From CANHEE01 sp043777755 (GTDB lineage Bacteria; Bacteroidota; Bacteroidia; Chitinophagales; Saprospiraceae), in assembly GCA_043777755.1 (NCBI GenBank), contig JAYWHK010000217.1:1-22622 (forward strand): 22,622 nucleotides of DNA, in the 5' to 3' direction. The translations under genes and the position numbers were made by a program. The notes beneath the pieces were generated by a model. The model was not told the DNA's origin. It searched no databases and saw only the letters and a list, made by a program, of their open reading frames with translations. How positions within the stretch are numbered: position 1 is the first letter of the stretch; each line of letters opens with the position of its first letter. This document shows positions 1 to 6,638 of this stretch, piece after piece.

Positions 1-126
1 ATGTTTAGTGATTTGACCCGTTTTGTGACTATGCAAAACCTTTTCCACGATGGCGGTTTTAGTAATATGGGTATGAATCCAGCTATTTTTGATATGTTGG
101 CAAACCGTGAAAGCGATAAAGCGTAA
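1..126 (+). CDS. C-terminal fragment of an unidentified protein (5' end outside window)
   Basis: An open frame starts at the first base and ends with TAA at 124-126, giving 41 residues that end in the charged tail NRESDKA. It is Met- and Phe-rich (MQNLFHDGGFSNMGMNP) and shows no motif I recognise. The first codon happens to be ATG, but no upstream sequence is available. With the next gene only 9 bp downstream in the same direction, the fragment is most simply the end of a longer gene in the same operon. A free-standing 41-residue protein cannot be excluded. Confidence 0.6.
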   Translation: MFSDLTRFVTMQNLFHDGGFSNMGMNPAIFDMLANRESDKA

Positions 127-135
127 ATTCAAAAA

Positions 136-591
136 ATGAATGTTTTATTTAAAAAATTAAACTTCAAGACACAAGAAGTAATTCATATTCTAAATTCACC
201 TGCAAGTTTTCAAGCTGAAATAACAGATATGAAAACTTATTGTGATGTAAAAACAACTTTGAACGAAGACGAAAAAATCGAATTTGTACTTTTTTTTGCA
301 ACAAAACAAGATGAAATAGAGCAAAATACAGCAATTTTTGAAAAACAATCAGAAGGCGATGTTGTGATTTGGTTTGCTTATCCGAAACAAAGTTCTAAAA
401 AGTACAAATGCGAATTTAATCGAGATACAGGTTGGAAACTTTTAGGCAAATTAGGATTTGAGCCTGTTCGAGCAGTTGCGATTGACGAAGATTGGTCTGC
501 CTTGCGTTTTCGTAGAGTTTCATTTATAAAAATAATGACCCGTAGTTTTGCACTAAGCGACGAAGGTAAAGACAAAGCTGGCTTAAAATAA
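136..591 (+). CDS. conserved hypothetical protein of Bacteroidota
   Basis: This is a 151-residue soluble protein without signal peptide or membrane segment. The middle and C-terminal half carry a strongly patterned block: VIWFAYPK near residue 80, then KKYKCEFNRDTGW, then LGFEPVRAVAIDEDWSALRFRR (residues about 107-128). I recall this block from small uncharacterised proteins of Bacteroidota; no function is known to me. The acidic N-terminal half (KTTLNEDEKIEFVLFFATKQDE) looks like alternating strands and helices. The ATG lies 9 bp after the preceding stop, and ybeY starts 27 bp downstream, so the three are probably cotranscribed. No promoter motif lies directly before it. Confidence 0.85.
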   Translation: MNVLFKKLNFKTQEVIHILNSPASFQAEITDMKTYCDVKTTLNEDEKIEFVLFFATKQDEIEQNTAIFEKQSEGDVVIWFAYPKQSSKKYKCEFNRDTGWKLLGKLGFEPVRAVAIDEDWSALRFRRVSFIKIMTRSFALSDEGKDKAGLK

Positions 592-618
592 TTTTCGTTA
601 CAAAATTAAAACTAAAAC

Positions 619-1113
619 ATGAATTTAGATTTTCCTAAGATTGAAGATTTTGATGAGGAACTAACACCCGAAGGTATCAATTATTTTGCGGAAGATATAG
701 ACTTCAAAATGCTCAATAAGCAAACTATCGCTACGTGGATTGAGAAGGCTGTAAAAAATGAAAATAAAACTTTTCATGGCATCAGTTATATTTTTTGTTC
801 AGACGAGTATTTGCATAAAATAAATATGGAACACCTCGAACACGACGACTATACTGATGTTATTACTTTTCCTTATTCAGAAAAACGCATCGAAGGCGAT
901 ATTTTTGTTAGCATAGATAGAATTACAGAAAACGCTGTTAATCAAGGTGTTACAACAGAAAACGAACTACATAGAGTAATGATTCACGGCGCAATGCACC
1001 TTTGCGGCTACACAGACAAAACACCAGAAGACAAAGAACTAATGACCGCCAAAGAGAATTTTTATTTAGCAAAATTAAGCATACGCAAAAGGAAAACAAA
1101 AGTGTCCGCTTAA
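619..1113 (+). CDS. ybeY: YbeY endoribonuclease (rRNA maturation factor)
   Basis: This 164-residue protein matches YbeY, a single-strand-specific, metal-dependent endoribonuclease acting in 16S rRNA 3'-end maturation and ribosome quality control. The metal site is at residues 123-133, HGAMHLCGYTD. The classical family motif is HxxxHxxxxxH; here the first two His (123, 127) are present and the third ligand position (133) is Asp. The upstream block TDVITFPY (residues 79-86) and the GDIFVS strand (93-98) are also family features. Length is normal. The basic tail KLSIRKRKTKVSA is plausible for RNA contact. It closes an apparent three-gene run. Downstream there is no simple U-tract terminator, but a long imperfect inverted repeat begins 21 bp after the stop. 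Confidence 0.93.
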   Translation: MNLDFPKIEDFDEELTPEGINYFAEDIDFKMLNKQTIATWIEKAVKNENKTFHGISYIFCSDEYLHKINMEHLEHDDYTDVITFPYSEKRIEGDIFVSIDRITENAVNQGVTTENELHRVMIHGAMHLCGYTDKTPEDKELMTAKENFYLAKLSIRKRKTKVSA

Positions 1114-1134
1114 CGACCTAAGTAGGCGTTAAAA

Positions 1135-1263
1135 ATTATTTATAACTATTTTGTCGTTGAGAAAAAAGTGGTAAATAGCTGACTGTAAGGTCCAAAGGAC
1201 TCCTTCGGAGAAAGTTATTTATCGCTTTTTGAGCAATCGACTGAAAAAATAGTTTTAAGTAAT
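1135..1263. repeat. long imperfect inverted repeat, MITE-like or structured 3' UTR
   Basis: The left arm (1135-1180) and right arm (1213-1263) are imperfect reverse complements over about 46-51 nt, sharing blocks such as AACTATTTT near the ends and the segment read as AAATAGCT / AGTTATTT next to the loop. The 32-nt loop contains a smaller potential hairpin (CTCCTTCGGAG, 1200-1210). It starts about 20 bp after the ybeY stop, so its transcript would end in a large stem-loop. It could be a non-autonomous mobile element or act as a transcription end point. No transposase is nearby. Confidence 0.6.
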
Positions 1264-1291
1264 TTAGCCCGAGTACTTAGATATAAATACT

Positions 1292-1324
1292 TAGAAACAA
1301 ACAAAATATGCTTGTTAGTTTCTA
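1292..1324. repeat. 13-bp hairpin
   Basis: TAGAAACAAACAA (1292-1304) pairs with TTGTTAGTTTCTA (1312-1324) with one mismatch and a 7-nt loop. Weaker complementarity continues outside it (AAATACTTA near 1286 with TAAGTATTT near 1339). No pure T tract follows directly, so I do not call it a terminator. Confidence 0.5.
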
Positions 1325-1422
1325 AAGAATTGCAAAAATAAGTATTTTTCTATAAAATTCTTGAAAAATTCTATTTTTTACTTGAAAAAAACGATGAAAA
1401 ATAATTGGCTTTTTTAAAACCT

Positions 1423-1513
1423 GTAGGGGCGACTTTAGTCGCACACGCTACGTTGGCAAGCGTAGGAGGTGCGACTACTACCAAAGGAGTCCCTTGGGGA
1501 AAGTCGCCTTTAC
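1423..1513. repeat. GTAG-headed palindrome pair (REP/BIME-like)
   Basis: The element begins GTAGGGGCGACTTTAGTCGC, that is GTAG followed by a short palindrome (GCGAC/GTCGC). It ends with a degenerate inverted copy, AAAGTCGCCTTTAC (1500-1513). Between them a second nested pairing exists (AGTCGCAC at 1437-1444 with GTGCGACT at 1470-1477). This head-to-head arrangement with GTAG outward matches the architecture of REP sequences mobilised by RAYT (TnpA-REP) transposases. Assignment to that class is inference from architecture. Confidence 0.6.
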
Positions 1514-1633
1514 AATACAGCGAATAAGCTATGTTCAAGCACTATTTTTTTTCCAATAGATAATTTTTTGTTTTTTAAATAATTGATTATCAATATTTTA
1601 CTTGTTTTAAATCAAATTTTTTACTATTTAAAA

Positions 1634-1670
1634 ATACATTAAAACGGTATAGGCTATCATACATTAAAAC
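1634..1670 (+). repeat. 12-nt direct repeat, 25-nt period
   Basis: ATACATTAAAAC occurs at 1634-1645 and again at 1659-1670, a spacing of 25 nt, in the gap upstream of the ABC transporter gene. It could be a pair of protein-binding sites or a duplication. Nothing more can be said from the sequence. Confidence 0.35.
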
Positions 1671-1716
1671 TATATATGTCTAATACTTATGTCTTTCTCT
1701 TAGGGAAATGACATTG

Positions 1717-1776
1717 GACTTTAGTCGCACACGCTACGCTTTTCTACGTATGATGTGCGACTAAAGTCGCCCCTAC
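1717..1776. repeat. second, inverted copy of the GTAG palindrome repeat
   Basis: GACTTTAGTCGCAC (1717-1730) is perfectly complementary to GTGCGACTAAAGTC (1755-1768), a 14-bp stem. The right side continues to CTAC at 1776, so bases 1755-1776 are the exact reverse complement of 1423-1444 (22 of 22). The left half lacks the GTAG head, so this is a half-degraded head-to-head pair. Confidence 0.65.
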
Positions 1777-1824
1777 AGTTGCACAAAAATTTTGAAAGAA
1801 CCTTATTATTTTAAAAAAATATAG

Positions 1825-1832
1825 TAAGTTTG
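1825..1832 (+). promoter_or_regulatory. candidate -7 box upstream of the ABC transporter gene
   Basis: TAAGTTTG fits the Bacteroidota -7 consensus TAnnTTTG. The nearest TTTG upstream (1791-1794) is 30 nt away, more than the usual spacing of about 19-23, so the -33 half is weak. If used, the mRNA would carry a leader of about 125 nt containing the whole dispersed element at 1861-1965. Confidence 0.4.
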
Positions 1833-1860
1833 CACTAAATTAAGAATTATCAAGACTATT

Positions 1861-1965
1861 TATACAACAGAAAGTGGTTTTGGTATTTTGAATTTATGCA
1901 AAATATTGAATATTAAGCATTTGCAATATCTTAAATATCCAATAACCAATATCCGCTGTGTATAT
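1861..1965. repeat. 105-bp dispersed palindromic element, copy 1
   Basis: This block aligns without gaps to 21911-22015. By my count 88 of 105 positions match. The ends are inverted repeats of each other (compare TATACAACAG at the left with CTGTGTATAT at the right), and the interior is also partly self-complementary (TTGGTATTTTG with CCAATAACCAA), so the element can fold as one long imperfect hairpin. It runs directly into the start codon of the downstream ABC gene: the last two bases are the AT of the ATG at 1964. Without other genomes I cannot tell whether it is a MITE, a REP-like element or a conserved leader structure. Confidence 0.7.
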
Positions 1966-3724
1966 GTCGCAACAAAAACTATTAGAAGTTAAAGATTTAC
2001 GGATCAATTTCGCCATTGAGGAAGGAGAGATAGAAGCCATCAAAGGCATCAGCTTTGACCTTTTTAGAGGTGAAACACTGGGCATCGTTGGAGAATCTGG
2101 TTCGGGAAAATCAGTAACATCTTTGTCTATTATGCGGCTAATTCCTTCTCCTCCTGGAAAAATTGTAGCTGGCTCAATTACTTATTATACTGCTGATAAT
2201 CAAGCTATTAGCATTTTGGAATTAGAAGAAAAAGCATTACAAAAACTTCGAGGAAACGATATTGCGATGATTTTTCAAGAACCAATGACTTCTTTGAATC
2301 CTGTCATGCGCTGTGGCGAGCAAGTAGATGAAGCATTGATTTTACATAAAAAATTGTCAAAATCAGAAGCAAAAAAAGAAACCTTATCTCTTTTTGAAAA
2401 AGTAAAATTGCCTGACCCTGAGCGAGCTTATCTTGCCTATCCGCATGAGCTTTCTGGCGGACAAAAACAACGGATTATGATTGCTATGGCGATGTCTTGC
2501 AAGCCAGATATTCTGATTGCCGACGAACCAACTACGGCTCTTGATGTAACCGTTCAAAAAACGATTTTGAGTTTGATGAACGATTTGAAATCAGAGATTG
2601 ACGCTTCGATTGTTTTTATTACACATGATTTGGGCGTTATTTCGGAAGTTGCCGATAGGGTTTTGGTGATGTACAAAGGGCAGATTGTCGAGCAGGGTAG
2701 TGTCGATGATATTTTTAAAAATCCAAAACATCCTTATACTAAAGGACTTTTGGCGTGTCGTCCACCTTTGGAATACCGTTTGAAGCGATTGCCTGTTGTA
2801 GCGGATTTTATGGAGGTGAAGAATACAGAAAACGGTGTGCAAATCATTGAAAAACAACACGTTATCAGTGATTTGATTGACCAATATAAAGTAAAACCCG
2901 AAGAAACGCAGTTCCGTTTGCAGCGTATTTTGGCGCAAGAACCATTATTGAAAGTAAGCAACCTTAAAACGTATTTTCCTATTAAAAAAAATTGGTTTGG
3001 TAAAGCAACCGATTTTGTCAAAGCCGTAGATGATATTTCGTTTGATGTTTTTAAAGGCGAAACCTTAGGTTTGGTTGGAGAAAGTGGTTGCGGAAAAACA
3101 ACGCTTAGTCGCACTTTATTACAGCTCAACAAAGCTACTTCTGGCTCAATTTTGTACAAGAATCAAGAATTGGTTATGCTTACAGATGCTCAAATGCGTC
3201 CTTTGCGCAAAGAAATTGGCATTATTTTTCAAGATCCTTATTCGTCTTTGAATCCCCGAATGACCGTTGGCAATGCGATTATAGAACCTATGCAAGTCCA
3301 TCGGCTTTTTGAAAATGACAAAATACGCAAAGAGCGAGTCGTTCATCTGTTAGAAACGGTTGGTTTGGAAGCAAAGCATTATGACCGTTATCCGCATGAG
3401 TTTTCTGGTGGGCAGCGACAGCGTATCGTCATCGCTCGGACGCTTTCACTCGAACCAAAATTCGTGATTTGTGACGAATGTGTTTCTGCGCTCGATGTTA
3501 GCGTTCAAGCTCAAGTACTGAATCTTTTGATGGAGCTTCGTGAACAATTTGACTTGACCTATATCTTTATTTCGCATGATTTGAGTGTTGTAAAACTCAT
3601 GTCTGACCGAATGATGGTGATGAATAAAGGCAAAATCGAAGAAATTGGTACTGCTGATGAAGTTTATCTAAATCCTAAAAGTGATTATACGAAGAGATTG
3701 ATTCAAGCAATTCCTAGGCGATAG
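1964..3724 (+). CDS. ABC transporter ATP-binding protein with two fused ATPase domains (peptide/nickel type, DppD-DppF/YejF-like)
   Basis: This 586-residue cytoplasmic protein contains two nucleotide-binding domains in one chain. Domain 1 has Walker A GESGSGKS (43-50), Q-loop IFQEPMTSLNP (104-113), signature LSGGQKQR (163-170), Walker B ILIADEP (183-189) and H-loop ITHDLG (219-224). Domain 2 has GESGCGKTT (372-380), IFQDPYSSLNP (421-431), FSGGQRQR (480-487), VICDECVSALD (501-511) and ISHDLS (536-541). The sequence HPYTKGL after domain 1 and SDYTKRLIQAIP at the end are typical of the oligopeptide/dipeptide/nickel importer ATPases. The Pro usually following the Walker B Glu is Cys in domain 2. 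No permease or binding-protein genes are adjacent, so the substrate is unknown. An in-frame GTG at 1958 is possible, but ATG at 1964 opens the usual MSQQKLLEV start. Confidence 0.93.
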   Translation: MSQQKLLEVKDLRINFAIEEGEIEAIKGISFDLFRGETLGIVGESGSGKSVTSLSIMRLIPSPPGKIVAGSITYYTADNQAISILELEEKALQKLRGNDIAMIFQEPMTSLNPVMRCGEQVDEALILHKKLSKSEAKKETLSLFEKVKLPDPERAYLAYPHELSGGQKQRIMIAMAMSCKPDILIADEPTTALDVTVQKTILSLMNDLKSEIDASIVFITHDLGVISEVADRVLVMYKGQIVEQGSVDDIFKNPKHPYTKGLLACRPPLEYRLKRLPVVADFMEVKNTENGVQIIEKQHVISDLIDQYKVKPEETQFRLQRILAQEPLLKVSNLKTYFPIKKNWFGKATDFVKAVDDISFDVFKGETLGLVGESGCGKTTLSRTLLQLNKATSGSILYKNQELVMLTDAQMRPLRKEIGIIFQDPYSSLNPRMTVGNAIIEPMQVHRLFENDKIRKERVVHLLETVGLEAKHYDRYPHEFSGGQRQRIVIARTLSLEPKFVICDECVSALDVSVQAQVLNLLMELREQFDLTYIFISHDLSVVKLMSDRMMVMNKGKIEEIGTADEVYLNPKSDYTKRLIQAIPRR

Positions 3725-3748
3725 TTTTTTTATTTCAAAAAAATACCA

Positions 3749-3756
3749 TACCTTTG
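3749..3756 (+). promoter_or_regulatory. promoter -7 box for the HdrC-like gene
   Basis: TACCTTTG matches TAnnTTTG and lies 20 nt before the ATG at 3777. The -33 region is an AT-rich TTTTTTTATTTC stretch without a clear TTTG. It falls in the 52-bp gap after the ABC gene and suggests a new transcription unit. Confidence 0.6.
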
Positions 3757-3776
3757 TTTATTAAAAAAATATAACA

Positions 3777-5132
3777 ATGCAGCAATTAATTTTTATTTTA
3801 GTGGCGAGTACCGCCTTTGGTTTATTTTACAAACAAATTATGCGCCTTCGTCGCAATATTTTATTAGGAAAAGACGAAGAAATTAGTGGCGATTCAGCGG
3901 AACGCTGGAAAAATGTTGCTTTAATTGCTTTTGGACAGAAAAAAATGTTCAAAAATTGGATTCCTGCTGTTTTTCACCTGTTTATTTATGTTGCGTTTTT
4001 ATTCACTCAAGTAGAGTTGATAGAAGTGCTAATAGATGGAATTTTTGGAGTTCATCGCTTTTTTGCCAATAAAATTGGTTTTCTTTATCCTTTGATTATC
4101 AATACTATAGAGATATTATCGTTTTTGGCATTGGTGGCGACTTTTGTTTTTTTATACAGAAGAAACATTATGAACATTGCCCGTTTCAAAAAACCTGAAC
4201 TCGAAGGCTGGCCAACTCGTGATGCGAATTTGATTTTATTTTTTGAGATCCTTTTGGTCGTAGCGATTTTTAGCATGAATGGCGCAGATTATTTGTTGCA
4301 AAAAATTGACCCTAACCATTATCCGCCAGTTAATGTTTGGTTGAGTTCGATTTTTGGCCCTGCGTTTTTTGGCGGAATGAGCGAAGGGACTTTGCACATC
4401 ATTGAGCGAGCAGGTTGGTGGATGCACATTTTGATGGTTTTTGTTTTTATGAATTACTTGCCAATTTCAAAGCATTTACACGTGTTTTTGGCATTTCCAA
4501 ACGTTTATTTTAGCAAACTTTCACAAAAAGGACAAATGGAAAATATGCCTCAAATTATGAACGAGGTGAAATCCATGTTGGGTTTGGTGGAAATTGCGCC
4601 AAGCGAAGGCGAACAAAATTTTGATTTTGGTGCAAATGATGTAACAGGTTTGAGCTGGAAAAACGTCATGGATGCTTATTCTTGTACAGAATGTGGTCGT
4701 TGCACGGCAGCTTGTCCAGCGAATTTGACGGGTAAAAAACTTTCTCCTCGCAAGGTTATGATGGATGTTCGTGACAGAGCCGAAGAAATAGGAATGAAGA
4801 TAGATAGTGCTGACAATCAATATATTAGAGAAGATGCAAGAGGTGAAGGTGTCGTATTGAACAAAGATAATTTTGATGATGGAAAATCACTTTATGATTT
4901 TATCACAACAGAAGAATTGCACGCTTGTACAACTTGTAACGCCTGTGTAGAGGCTTGTCCAATAACAATTAATCCACTGGATATTATTTTAAAAATGCGT
5001 CGTCACGAAATTCTGACCCTTTCCGCAGGGCCTTCTGAATGGATTCCGATGTTCACCAGCCTTGAAAACAATGGCTGCGTTTGGCAAATGCCCGTAGAAA
5101 GAGAACAATGGATTGCAGATGCGAATAATTAA
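3777..5132 (+). CDS. membrane-anchored 4Fe-4S dicluster protein, HdrC-like (heterodisulfide reductase related)
   Basis: This 451-residue protein has an N-terminal membrane part with about five hydrophobic segments (roughly residues 1-17, 62-82, 103-127, 151-168, 214-230) and a C-terminal cytoplasmic ferredoxin domain. The two cluster motifs are CTECGRCTAACP (Cys 303, 306, 309, 313) and CTTCNACVEACP (Cys 384, 387, 390, 394), separated by about 70 residues as in HdrC-type proteins. Such proteins pass electrons between a quinone or haem in the membrane and a cysteine-rich CCG-domain partner (HdrB/GlpC-like). In many Bacteroidota that partner gene is next door; here the next gene is an unrelated small secreted protein. 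Membrane-domain His residues that could bind haem include H67, H93, H207 and H217. Physiological partner and substrate are unknown. Confidence 0.88.
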   Translation: MQQLIFILVASTAFGLFYKQIMRLRRNILLGKDEEISGDSAERWKNVALIAFGQKKMFKNWIPAVFHLFIYVAFLFTQVELIEVLIDGIFGVHRFFANKIGFLYPLIINTIEILSFLALVATFVFLYRRNIMNIARFKKPELEGWPTRDANLILFFEILLVVAIFSMNGADYLLQKIDPNHYPPVNVWLSSIFGPAFFGGMSEGTLHIIERAGWWMHILMVFVFMNYLPISKHLHVFLAFPNVYFSKLSQKGQMENMPQIMNEVKSMLGLVEIAPSEGEQNFDFGANDVTGLSWKNVMDAYSCTECGRCTAACPANLTGKKLSPRKVMMDVRDRAEEIGMKIDSADNQYIREDARGEGVVLNKDNFDDGKSLYDFITTEELHACTTCNACVEACPITINPLDIILKMRRHEILTLSAGPSEWIPMFTSLENNGCVWQMPVEREQWIADANN

Positions 5133-5156
5133 TAGAATAGTGAATAATTTTTTAGT

Positions 5157-5687
5157 ATGAAAAAATATTTATTTCTATTTCTAATTACTTGTTATACAAA
5201 TACTTATGCTCAAAAATGTTTGACTGCAAGCAATAAAGAACTTTATAGATTGTATGATAAAGAGTTGCCAGATGTAGGTGAAAATGAAAAGATTTTAATA
5301 AAAACTTGCGCTTGTGATGTTTTCGAGGTTTTCAATAAAGATGCTTTTGATAGTCTTTTTTTAATTAAAAAAGGAGGTTGGAGCGAATGGAGAGAAGTAG
5401 TGAGTCCTGTTTCATTAGAATCATATTTTATCAATTTAACTGAAAAAAATCAAATTAAGTTACTTAAAAAACAGCTCAAACGTAGAGGTTTATACAATGG
5501 CAGGTTGAATGGCAAAATGAATTTAAAACTTTGGAGTGTAATTAGAGCATTCATGCTTACTTATGATTCCCAAAGTATGATAAGTAATCTTGTGCCTTAT
5601 ATTAGCAATACAATTTTTTATCCCAAAACGCTCATATCTAAAAAAACGTACAACATCATTATGAATTCTTGTTATGATGAAAAATAA
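5157..5687 (+). CDS. small secreted protein with a peptidoglycan-binding-like motif
   Basis: This 176-residue protein starts with a clear signal peptide (MKKYLFLFLITCYTNTYAQ, cleavage probably near residue 19). I recognise no full family. Residues about 100-133 (IKLLKKQLKRRGLYNGRLNGK then LKLWSVIRAFM) follow the pattern of the PG_binding_1 fold, in which an L-x-x-x-L-x-x-x-G-x-Y-x-G-x-x-x-G-x-x block precedes a helix ending in a V-x-x-F pattern. The preceding 80 residues contain CACDVFEV and GGWSEWRE and give no clue. It lies 24 bp after the HdrC-like gene and 14 bp before the next secreted protein, so it may be read with both. A periplasmic or outer-membrane-attached wall-binding protein is a reasonable guess only. 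Confidence 0.75.
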   Translation: MKKYLFLFLITCYTNTYAQKCLTASNKELYRLYDKELPDVGENEKILIKTCACDVFEVFNKDAFDSLFLIKKGGWSEWREVVSPVSLESYFINLTEKNQIKLLKKQLKRRGLYNGRLNGKMNLKLWSVIRAFMLTYDSQSMISNLVPYISNTIFYPKTLISKKTYNIIMNSCYDEK

Positions 5688-5701
5688 GTTGCAAATAATA
5701 T

Positions 5702-6568
5702 ATGAAAAAACTACTCTTATTTTCATTAATCTTTTGGCTATCAGCAACTTATGCGATAAGTCAAATTAATTCGAAGCCTTATAAAGACTGCAATAGTGCT
5801 TACACGGTTACTTCTAAAAACAAACTCACTGTAGTAGAAAATGGTGGTGCTGGAGCGAATACCAATGAAGTTCCAGACCCAAGTTGTTTTTCAAATGGAC
5901 TGGGAGGTGGTCAAAGTGTCGAAATGTCATCTTGTTGGTTCAAAATGACTTGCGTCCAAAATGGCAGTTTGATATTTACCATTACACCTGCCAAACAAGA
6001 AGACGATATTGATTTTTTAGTTTTTGAAACATCAAGCAATTGTAATGAAAAATCAATCATTCGCTGCGTGGCAGCTGGTGATTCGAAGTTTCCAAGTCCA
6101 TGTATGGGGCCAACAGGTTTGAATTTTGGCGCAACAGATACAGAAGAAAGTTCTGGTTGTGGTGCTGGAAAAGATAATTTTGTAAAAGCCTTGTCTATGG
6201 AAATTGGTAAAACCTATTACATTTGCGTGAATGATTTTACAAGTGCTGAAGCCCAGTATGACATTACTTTTGATGGAACGGCTATGCTGACTACAGCACT
6301 GAGCGCAGACGAAGTTGATACGGCTGATTTTACTATTTTTCCAAGTGTAAATAATTTGCCTTTTTTTGACATTCGCAGTAAAAATGGGCGCTTTGAAAAT
6401 ACGCAAATCGAGGTTTTTTCATTGGAAGGACGACAGGTTTTGACGGAAAAAATATACAACGAGAATCAACGTATCGAATTGCCAAACAGCATTTCAAACG
6501 GTGTTTTTTTAATAAAAATCCTTGCAGATAAACAGATTTTTTACAAAAAATTTGTTTGTCAAAAGTAG
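5702..6568 (+). CDS. secreted protein with C-terminal T9SS type A sorting domain
   Basis: The 288-residue protein has a signal peptide (MKKLLLFSLIFWLSATYAIS) and a C-terminal domain of about 75 residues (from TIFPSVNN near 216 to KKFVCQK) with the layout of type A T9SS sorting signals: a variant of the usual YPNP opening, an IEVFSLEGRQV strand, an ISNGVFLIKI strand and a basic end. The body (about 25-195) has six or more Cys and the motif set FTITPAKQEDDIDFLVFE, CMGPTGLNFGATDTEESSGCGAG and YYICVNDFTS, which I recall from an uncharacterised extracellular beta-sandwich module common in Bacteroidota surface proteins. Expected location is the cell surface or medium, via the Sec and T9SS pathways. 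Its role is unknown. It ends at a terminator shared with the opposite gene. Confidence 0.85.
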   Translation: MKKLLLFSLIFWLSATYAISQINSKPYKDCNSAYTVTSKNKLTVVENGGAGANTNEVPDPSCFSNGLGGGQSVEMSSCWFKMTCVQNGSLIFTITPAKQEDDIDFLVFETSSNCNEKSIIRCVAAGDSKFPSPCMGPTGLNFGATDTEESSGCGAGKDNFVKALSMEIGKTYYICVNDFTSAEAQYDITFDGTAMLTTALSADEVDTADFTIFPSVNNLPFFDIRSKNGRFENTQIEVFSLEGRQVLTEKIYNENQRIELPNSISNGVFLIKILADKQIFYKKFVCQK

Positions 6569-6573
6569 GGTTT

Positions 6574-6626
6574 TTCAATAAAAAAGTCACTATATTTTTT
6601 ACAGTATAGTGGCTTTTTTTATTGAA
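6574..6626. terminator. bidirectional terminator between convergent genes
   Basis: TTCAATAAAAAAGTCACTATA (split here as 6574-6580, 6581-6594) pairs with 6605-6626 over about 21 bp, with one G-T pair and one bulged base and a 10-nt loop. The A-rich left base and T-rich right base give a T tract on either strand. It lies between the stops of the genes ending at 6568 (+) and 6639 (-). Confidence 0.9.
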
Positions 6627-6638
6627 ATCTAATCGAAA

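Larger units (their letters stand above)
1114..1957. other. 844-bp gene-free interval filled with palindromic repeats
   Basis: I see no convincing coding region in this interval. It contains, in order: a long imperfect inverted repeat (1135-1263), a 13-bp hairpin (1292-1324), a GTAG-headed palindrome pair (1423-1513), a 12-nt direct repeat (1634-1645 and 1659-1670), an inverted copy of the GTAG repeat (1717-1776), a candidate promoter -7 box (1825-1832) and a 105-bp dispersed element (1861-1965). Base composition is very AT-rich except inside the GTAG elements. Confidence 0.8.
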
